Shown: positions 56,900 through 64,000 of the stretch, piece after piece
Numbering within the stretch: position 1 is the stretch's first letter
Layout of the letters: each line of letters begins with the position of its first letter
Assembly (NCBI GenBank): GCA_019915135.1
Contig: JAHLMK010000026.1
Coordinates: forward strand, 240,001 to 304,000
DNA: 64,000 nucleotides
Source of the DNA: Strobilurus pachycystidiatus
Lineage: Eukaryota; Basidiomycota; Agaricomycetes; Agaricales; Physalacriaceae
Direction of reading: 5' to 3'
Position numbers and translations under genes: made by a program
The notes under the pieces: generated by a model
What the model was told of the DNA's origin: nothing
The model's database searches: none
What the model saw: the letters and a program-made list of their open reading frames with translations, nothing else

Positions 56900-57235
56900 A
56901 CTGTACCCAGGCTTTCAACCCAGTCGCCATCCTCCTCATCTCATAGACATTCTGCATTGCCGAGCCTAACCGCAAGCTCGCCATCTTCATAATTTCCTCC
57001 AGCGTTGCCCTCGCATCCCACGGCGGACTACGCTTTGACCTCTTCGGCTTCCTGGTTCAGGCAGCTGCTGTTGCAGTAAGCTTCTTTCCCTCCCTTTTCC
57101 GCTTCAACGCGTGCTTAACTGCTTTGGCAGTTTGAGGCTTTGCGTCTGGTTATAGTTCAGATCCTCCTCCACGGACTCAAGATGAACCCTCTGGTGTCAC
57201 TGCACTAAGTACTACGCGCCCGTGTGCTCGGCCAT
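56900..57235 (+). pseudogene. TPT-family transporter, C-terminal half, decayed
   Basis: QAFNPVAILLIS, EPNRKLAIFIISSSVALASH, GGLRFDLFGFLVQAAAVA, an intron (GTAAGC...GGCAG), FEALRLVIVQILLHGLKMNP and LVSLH continue the transporter family. Frame breaks follow at YYAPVC. The last membrane segments are missing or replaced after 57240. Confidence 0.72.
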
Positions 57236-57239
57236 CAAC

Positions 57240-58099
57240 CTCGTTGCGCATCTACACAATCCGGCACTCATCCTGGTCCCTGGTACCTTCTTGTCGGCGA
57301 GTGAGGCATCAATGTTGCGCTGGGAAGTGGTTCGCAAGCGCGTCAATGTTAATGGAAATTATTGGCAAAGAGTGGAATGAGGCTCATGGTACGCCGCTCA
57401 CACCTGACGCGCATATATGTGGCTAATTACTGTTCAGGTCTTGAATTCATACATTCACTTTGTGTGGAGGATGACTCTCTGTTGCCAATAAGTGCGTATT
57501 ATGCTTGTTCTTTTGCCTCCTCCGGTCAACTCAACTGTAGATTATGCCCTTTCCGTCACATCTGCACTCCTCAAATACGCCGAGACTAAACTCAATATGC
57601 GCTTCGTTGCCAAATCTCTGCATTCATGACCTTGGTCATACTCAGACACATCAGCTCGCTCGTCCACTGGCACCAGCGTTGACGACAAGCTCTTTGCGCT
57701 ACAGCTGTGCGTTACGCGATTGTTTCACAAAAGACTATAACTGACAATTTCCATTCAAGGGTCATTTGAAACGTTGTGAAAGCGAGTTGAAGGAGCTCGC
57801 GAATATGAAGTGGCAGAAACCATCTCCAGAAGCAGTGACATTTAGGGAAGAGTTCAGCGTCTGTAAGTCATCCTCGCCGAAGCGTACACGACCTTTAACG
57901 TAAGTGTTTCCAAAGGTTGTGCTTCCAGCTCACACAAGACTCGGACTTGGACAGATCGAGAGCAATGTAATTGAGATCTAGCTACCGGAGGATTTGGAGG
58001 CCATGCAGCGCGCCTCGCTGGAAGAGATCAGAAGGAAGCTAGATATGATGCTGTTCATAGCCTGTTTCTTTCGAAGCCATATCGATACCAAGTTCTAAA
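57240..58099. other. unassigned fragments
   Basis: Pieces such as CESELKELANMKWQKPSPEA (about 57775-57840) look coding, but no gene could be assembled. Confidence 0.3.
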
Positions 58100-58712
58100 G
58101 TGTGTGCACTATTACATGATGAATCCGGAGTCGTGGTACCTACGGAGGTGGCCACGTTGAAGAGGTCGTGGAGCCGGTTGTGGAGAATGATAACATGAAG
58201 GTTGACATGCGAGAAGGTGACAGTGTCGGAGCCTGGACTGTGGCCAGCGACTTGGACGTGCTTTCCACAAAATTGGCAGTGCAAGGTGAAGGCGACCGGG
58301 TCAAAGTGACGGAGAGTATACACCACCGGGCCAAACACGCTGTGTGAAGTATTGTCAATGAGTATTGTGAGAGACTGCATGTCGTAAGCTGGCCCTTCCA
58401 GTTCCATGCAGTGGCCCGGTCTCTGCCGCACAAAGTGGCGGCCTATACTGTTCATCATCAAACGCCTTATGTGTGCACTCCTTGTCGTGTGAATGCTCTG
58501 AAAGAAAGGCGCACAACTTGTCGAGATAAGCACACAAGTCGCCATTGGTAGATTTTTGTAGTTGCTGCTCCAGACGGCGCAATTTACGCGTAAGATTCCG
58601 AGTTATGACAGCGTCGAGACGTCTATCATCTTTCTTAAATTCAAAACAAGACAGAAAGGGAGATACACACAAAGCTTCATATTCCTCCGCTGTATCAAAT
58701 TTGGCAGCTCTG
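58100..58712 (-). CDS. 3' part of host gene split by the hAT transposon
   Basis: Reads AGRAAKFDTAEEYEALCVSP, FLSCFEFKKDDRRLDAVITR, RKLRRLEQQLQKSTNGDLCA, YLDKLCAFLSEHSHDKECTH, directly continuing the N-terminal part at 63779-63570 once the hAT element is removed. The C-terminal exons are uncertain. Function unknown. Confidence 0.5.
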
Positions 58713-58720
58713 CCCGCCTT
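58713..58720. repeat. left target-site duplication of hAT element
   Basis: CCCGCCTT, repeated at 63562-63569. Confidence 0.9.
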
Positions 58721-58970
58721 TAGTGAATAGCAGGGGTAGGGTAGGGGTATGCCAGAGAGTACCCTTACCCTACCCCATGTTCCACCCGTACCCGCGTCGA
58801 GGGTCCGGGTAAGATGCCGGGTTAGCCGGGGGTCCACCAAAGGGTACGGGTCACCCTGCCACCCGCATTCTCGAGGTCATTTTCAAGCGTTCGGGGCGGT
58901 CAATGAGCATCTATTGCACTAGAATTCGTGTGTATATAACAGCGCGTGTACATTAAGTAGACTACAATGC

Positions 58971-61900
58971 TCATATATCAGCAATCACGTCGAAGTTGGC
59001 TGGCATCAGAACGTCATCCTCCCCGTCGGCAACATCGTTTGGAACAACAGGTGCCGACGTGACTACTGCGATGTCGCTATCGTGAACCATCCCATCGCGG
59101 CTCCATGCTCCCAAGCACATCAGGGCGCGGGCAGTTTGTGCAGAGAGGCGGTTCCGAATATGCGAGATCAAGATCCGGGCCTGGCTGAACAGGCGTTTGA
59201 CCGCAATGGATGTAGCTAGACCGTAACGTTGACATTAGCAAGTACTCGACAGGGATGAGATGAAGACGTACGAGGAACTGATAAGTAATCGAGGGCCATT
59301 CGTGAAAGGACCGGGTACTTCTTCCGATTAGTGTACCACCAAGCAACGACGTCCTTATCCTTGACAGGCTCCGGGTCGGCAGCAAGGTAGCGCTCTAATT
59401 CGTTGGAAACATCGATGGCAGATGCAACGGGGGTGGGCTCGTCGTCATCTGAGAACATGTTCGATTTCTTTTGCTTGGATTCCGTTGGCTAGACAAGGCG
59501 TCAACAAGCGTACGGCCAAGTTCACAGTTACGTACCTGAGACGACGCCGTCTTTGTAGTAGGTTTGGGTCTCGAGTCAATGGCCGTATCATATACGGTCA
59601 GGTACTCGTCAAAGACACGACGAATCAGTGCCGTTGCCGAGGCCTTCCAGTCGTCGGGCCAGTCATGGATGTCGAAGTATCGTGTCTTGTGTTTAGGGTG
59701 TAGAACTAGAGCATTGTCAGTCTGGTGAAGATGCGTAAGAGAGAATTACGCACTAAGAGCGATTCGATATAGCTCCGAGTCGTCTGTAAGAAAGTAATAC
59801 TTGTTCAGTGTATCCTTCGAGACGAGAAGAGCGGCTGCCATGGGCGAGGAGAGGATAACATCAGGCTCATCGTTGCGCTTTTTGATGACGGCAGTGGCCA
59901 GCATGGTATCGAGCTTGTCCATGGCCGGAATGACCGTTGCGAGGTTGGCGTCTGCACGCGAGAAATATGTAGTTGCGTCTTTGAAGGCCTAGACACAAAT
60001 ATAAGACGTATAAGTACACAGCAAGAGCTAAACTTACTCCAAGGACCTCAACGAGATTCTCAATTACCGTCCATTCACCAGCCGTCATGGCAAAATCGAG
60101 AAGAGTGTCCTCGCCGGTCATCTCCCGAATGACACGCTTGTACATGAGAGCGACGTCAAGCATATCGTATGTTGAGTTCCATCGAGTAGACACGTCCCTA
60201 GGTAAGATCTTGTCGTCAAGGTTGAACTCGGCTACGAGCTGCTTCCAGCGAGGGAGCAGAATAGTCGATGAGTTGATGATTTTGAAGGATATAGTTCGGA
60301 TCTAAGAAGGCGGTCAGCCATGCGTTGTACGTGAGAGAATAACGTACTTTGCGTAAGGCCGAGGCGATAACCTTGGTTGCCTCGGTGAACTTCTTCTTGT
60401 CAGCATCCGTCATCGTTGCAAAAGCGTCGTAGACATCATCTGGGTTGTCCTTATCTGTGTTCCCCGCCTCCAACTCCCTAAGCTGTTCCAGCAGATCCTC
60501 GACGTCCATACCATCGTCCTTCCCAACTGCAGCGGCCGTTGCCGCATGTTCGTCATCGTCGCCCTCCTTACGCCGCTTCTTCTGCACATTGAACAGACGC
60601 AGAAGGCTCTTGGCAACGAGATTCACCACATGTGTGAAACAGCGGGATCGAGCGCGAGGACCGCCAAAGCCAGGGAGTGCGTCAACCAGACGCTGCATCA
60701 TTACATCGTTAGGACTCGCATTATCGCAAGTAACACCTAGGATCTGTTGACGAACTTAGCTAACATTGAAAGCAGGACATCAAGCTGGACGTACTTTTCC
60801 CTCTAATCCGAACTCCTCAAGCACAGCCTTTGTGAGGATGGCCAACGCCTCGCCTGAGTGTGACTGGATGTCGGGCTCGGTCAGACTCATAGACGGTTCA
60901 GAGATCTCAGTACGTACCTCTGCAAGTTCGCGGAAATCAAGCACTGTACTCACACATTTGCCGTTCTCCTCCCAGTGTGCCGTATATGCGACAAATGTTT
61001 TGTGGTTAGGCGAGGTCCAAGCATCAAGAGCAATGTAGACACAACTATGAAGTGTCTGTATTTGATTCGGTTTGGTGAGTCTCAGTCGTCTCTGAGAACA
61101 ATTCGACGCGTGGATGCGAACAGTGTCTTGGTGTCGCGGGAAACCGTCGTTGGATGCGGGATATACGTGTTAGGCCGATCGCTCTTCATCAACTTATGGA
61201 ACGCTCGGTCGGCGACGATCTTGAAGGGTCTGTAATTCTCGGCGCACCAGCGTACACATTCGGCACTGCAATTCAAGGTGAGTACTGTGATATCATTGCA
61301 AGATACAAAAGAGCTCACCGCGTCTCAGGCTTGGTCAAGGGGATCATTGAAAAGACTTCCTTGCCCTTTGCAATCAGACCCTTCAGCATGTTCGTAAGCA
61401 CGCCCTGTTTCTTTCCGCCTGCTTTTTTGACCATCTCCCGTGTAGCTGAGAGATCATTAGACTCCTTCGCCACCTTTACCGCCTCCGTTCCGAAGCACGC
61501 CTTGGCATGAAGACAAAGACCACTCGTTGATGACTTATCCTGAGTCGTCATGTTACGGGGAACGCGGACGCCGCACATACAGCATTTGAACATCTCGTGA
61601 GGGACACCCTTGCCCCTGTCGGTATCCTTCTTGATGATTATGGGGTCCGGCTCGAAGAATCCATACATGGGGGAGTGACGTGCGGGGGCTCGCTTCTTGG
61701 CTTTGGCTGCTGAGAATATACGGTGAGTTTCTGTTAACTTGAACTATCATAGATGGGAACTCACGGTGTGTCTCAGTATCACTGGGATCGTCAGCGATGT
61801 TCACCGCCTTTGGAATTGCAGAGATGTTGACGGGAGGTGTCTTCTTTGTCTTCTTTCGTTGAGTTGAGCTACGGGGCGAGCTCTTTTTACGAGGTGCCTT

Positions 61901-63274
61901 GGACGCCGTCGATGTAGCACCAGTAGCTGTGATATTTAGCCTCCTGTCTTGCTACAGCTAGAGAAATTGGATTGCAACCACTATAGCGGTAGCTAAGGTC
62001 CTAGCTACAGCTAGCTCAAAGTAAATACTGTCTAAGCCTTACATAATCAGCCTTGTGTATTATTTTCAAGAACTTAGGTTGCGACGAGCAACCTAAGTGC
62101 GGATATTAGTGGTTAGAGAGGTTAGAGAGGTTAGGGGGTGGTTAGGGAGTGTCTCGGTGGGTTGAAAACGTCTATTTGTTAAGTGATTTAGGTGCCCAAT
62201 ATAGTAATTTGCTCTACTCTGTCAATGCTTTTAAATACAAAACTTTACTCATATCATTCAATTAGAATCAATACAATCATTCATTAGTGTCATTATCATT
62301 GATAATTTAGAGATATGTTATGATAAATATTATTGTTTATATTTTACTTATGTCAGCATATACTACTTACATAATGTAAACTCATATTTGAAAAGTGCAG
62401 CTAGGCTCCTAGCTACAACTAGAGTGGTTCCAATCCAATTAATCTAGCTACAGCTAGAGACAAAAAGGCAATATTTTACAGCTAGGACTCGATGTAGATG
62501 GACCGGTTTGGTCCGCGGCTAGAAGATGGCGACCATTATACTGATGAACCACATCATTTAGAAACATCGTACCTTTCTCGGTAGGCTTAGGCACTCGACC
62601 TGATTGACGTGCAACTTTTGGTGATGGCAAACGGGTATGTTCGCGTTCCAATCACCGACTTTAATTGACTGATGACATTAGATCAAGAGATGAACAACGT
62701 ACCCTTTCCCTTGGCCGAGCTGGCCGCCTTCCATGTTGGACTGGACCGACGAGCACCACCACGTCACTGAGCTGTAGTGGGCTTACCACGACGGCCATGA
62801 GGCGCTTCCTCCTCTTCCTCGTCAGAAGTCTTTCCCGGCTCGCTTTCAGAATCGGATTCAGAGGAGATGTCTATGGGGCGAGAAGCCGGCTCGGGGACAT
62901 GATCGTCATCGTCCTCGTTGTCATCGTCTCCGTGGCCACGGTCAAGATGCGTGAAACGGAAAGAACCTTTGATGATATAAGCAGACTGGAGGTGAGCGGA
63001 TTACATTGAACTTACTGGTGTCCGAGGAGACTGATCTGAGTGATGGTAGGATATCGTGGTCAAAGTTCTCTGATGAGCGACGAGAGCTTCGAGCATGAGA
63101 CGCCGGGGACGGAGATCTGGTCAGAGAACGGCGGACAAAGGCAAGCGTACTTTGGACCCCTTTTTTCACCCCACCACTAACTCTAGATGCCGTTTTAGAT
63201 AGCTTCAAGGTAGACGAGCCTGTGGGTGACCCCGAAGCACGACGCTTGCGAGGGTTCTCATTGTCTGATGGCAT
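58971..63274 (-). CDS. hAT transposase (BED zinc finger, RNase H-like core, hAT dimerisation)
   Basis: It starts MPSDNENPRKRRASGSPTGS with a basic and acidic leader over several exons. A BED finger reads FKCCMCGVRVPRN, SGLCLHAKACFG (61590-61480). The core follows: PFKIVADRAFHKLM; CVYIALDAWTSPNHKTFVAY (about 61040-60980); ILGVTCDNASPNDVMMQRLV (60730); GGPRARSRCFTHVVNLVAKS (60660-60600); SFKIINSSTILLPRWKQLV; and VSTRWNSTYDML (60190). The C-terminal dimerisation region has NELERYLAADPEPVKDKDVV, AWWYTNRKKYPVLSRMALDY, then ATSIAVKRLFSQARILISH. The conserved Asp, Asp, Glu/W residues are present. The exon at about 61910 is interrupted by a 571-bp MITE, so this copy may be non-functional unless that sequence is spliced out. 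Confidence 0.9.
61918..62488. mobile_element. 571-bp MITE with 9-bp target duplication (Mutator-like)
   Basis: Terminal inverted repeats of about 85 bp, imperfect, are built on TAGCTGT, ATATT, GCTAGA and AATTGGATTG..ACCACT blocks. It is flanked by TCGATGTAG (61909-61917, 62489-62497). No ORF; AT-rich centre. The 9-bp duplication and long TIRs fit MULE-type MITEs. Removal joins PST and TASKAPRKKSSPRS in frame in the transposase. Confidence 0.85.
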
Positions 63275-63561
63275 CAGAGCCGAGAGAACGTGGTTAGAGG
63301 AACTCGGAGGTGAAGGGTCGTTGGATGCTACTCGTAGTTGTAGGATGTCGTGTGAGGGGGCAACGATGTTTCAGATAGCACAATAAATTCACGGAGGCTA
63401 ACTTTAATACAAGAACTGACAAGTTGGAACCGCCACAGAGTGATCGAGTAGAACGGATAAGCAGGGTGACTAACGGGTTGACGGCCCGATACCCGCACTC
63501 TACCCTTTACGTACCCCTACCCCTACCCGGATCGGGTACCCGTGCCCCGCGCTACACACTA

Positions 63562-63569
63562 CCCGCCTT
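63562..63569. repeat. right target-site duplication of hAT element
   Basis: CCCGCCTT, matching 58713-58720. Confidence 0.9.
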
Positions 63570-63779
63570 CGTGCGCCCGTCAATGGTGCCCGGCACCTTG
63601 GAACGATGGTAGTTATTCTTAGCCTTTGCGTTAAGACGGACTTTGTTGCTAGTGTGGACTTTAGCGCTGTGGCAATGTGTTAAATGTGTACACTCGTACT
63701 GTTCCCAATAATCACTTTTAGCCTTGCGTTTGGCCCATTCACGGTCTTCTTCCGAGAGATAAAGCTTCTTGCCGGGCAT
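63570..63779 (-). CDS. 5' part of host gene split by the hAT transposon
   Basis: Starts MPGKKLYLSEEDREWAKRKA, then KSDYWEH. An intron (GTACGA...CACTAG) follows, and the next exon reads NKVRLNAKAKNNYHRSK, VPGTIDGRTKAG, where the element begins. Short basic N-termini with A(K/R)RR..RYY...R....AK...Y are common in a large unnamed basidiomycete family. Confidence 0.6.
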
Positions 63780-64000
63780 GGCGGTCTCCTCACGGAATCT
63801 GAGAGTCACCAGGTGCAGATGTAACGAAAAATGTGCACCGCGGATGGGAGATCAAAAGCAAGTGTCGATGATCTAATTGTGGTAAGATGATCACCTTCAC
63901 GATCACAGTTTCCCTAGATAGTTTTGCGATGTTTCATTCCGCATACATTGCTTACATTGCGTCGCGTCAAAACTCTTTGAGAAGGATCACAACTACCGTA
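63780..64000. other. upstream flank, no gene seen
   Basis: Probably the promoter region of the hAT-split gene. No feature was recognised. Confidence 0.35.

Larger units (their letters stand above)
58721..63561 (-). mobile_element. hAT transposon, 4.84 kb
   Basis: The ends are TAGTGAATAGCAGGGGTAGG and the reverse complement of TAGTGTGTAGCGCGGGGCAC, flanked by the 8-bp duplication CCCGCCTT. GGGTACGGGT-like words cluster at both subterminal regions (58730-58860, 63440-63550). It encodes a complete-looking hAT transposase on the minus strand. It is inserted between codons of a host gene, whose frame is restored on removal (..GRTKAG + RAAKFD..). Confidence 0.93.

Noticed and set aside
62764..62766. 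In-frame TGA in the hAT transposase leader
   Set aside because: A GTAAGC donor just upstream with several AG acceptors can splice it out; exon edges there are not fixed, so a nonsense mutation is not supported.

Overview
The window looks like a stretch of a mushroom-forming basidiomycete (Agaricomycetes) genome. Genes carry several introns of about 45-60 bp. Several families that I know mainly from this lineage are present: KDZ transposases with CxC2 zinc-binding domains, TET/JBP-type 2-oxoglutarate dioxygenases, a DUF6698-like protein, and RNase H1 N-terminal (HBD/viroplasmin) domain proteins. The region is a dense pile of nested mobile elements with a few host genes. All identifications are by reading the sequence; no database search was run.

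Layout. 0-3.6 kb: two 20-bp-unit minisatellite arrays, each led by the same 68-bp sequence. 3.6-5.9 kb (+): an Enhancer-of-zeste-like (PRC2) SET methyltransferase gene. 6.0-9.3 kb (-): an Spt5-like KOW-domain gene. 9.3-12.3 kb: retroelement relics and dispersed repeats. 12.3-13.4 kb (-): a damaged DUF6698-like gene. 13.4-19.6 kb: a 5'-truncated dead LINE (-) and two inverted copies of a TA-flanked inverted-repeat element that contains tRNA-like Pol III boxes. One copy sits in the end of the LINE ORF, and the other carries a hAT-type MITE with an 8-bp target duplication.

20.77-51.22 kb: the main discovery, a 30.4-kb giant transposon. It has 302-bp inverted repeats that look identical by eye and is flanked by the 8-bp duplication GTACCAGT. 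It splits a host gene: the 5' part lies at 51.96-51.22 kb and the 3' part at 20.77-19.57 kb. Removing the element with one target copy restores an uninterrupted reading frame. Inside are two complete-looking KDZ transposases, a TET/JBP dioxygenase, a pair of paralogous small proteins, two proteins with RNase H1 N-terminal-like domains, and two large proteins of the same family as the split host gene. Several unrecognised small acidic or basic proteins complete the cargo. This agrees with the published association of fungal TET/JBP genes with KDZ transposons (Iyer et al. 2014), but here the whole unit can be delimited.

52.1-53.5 kb (+): a two-HBD-domain gene. 53.8-58.0 kb: a decayed nucleotide-sugar/triose-phosphate transporter gene with a broken protein kinase lying in its middle, plus unassigned fragments. 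58.7-63.6 kb: a full hAT transposon (transposase -) with the 8-bp duplication CCCGCCTT, inserted in frame into another small host gene. The transposase gene itself contains a 571-bp MITE with a 9-bp duplication. The order of insertions can therefore be read from the nesting.
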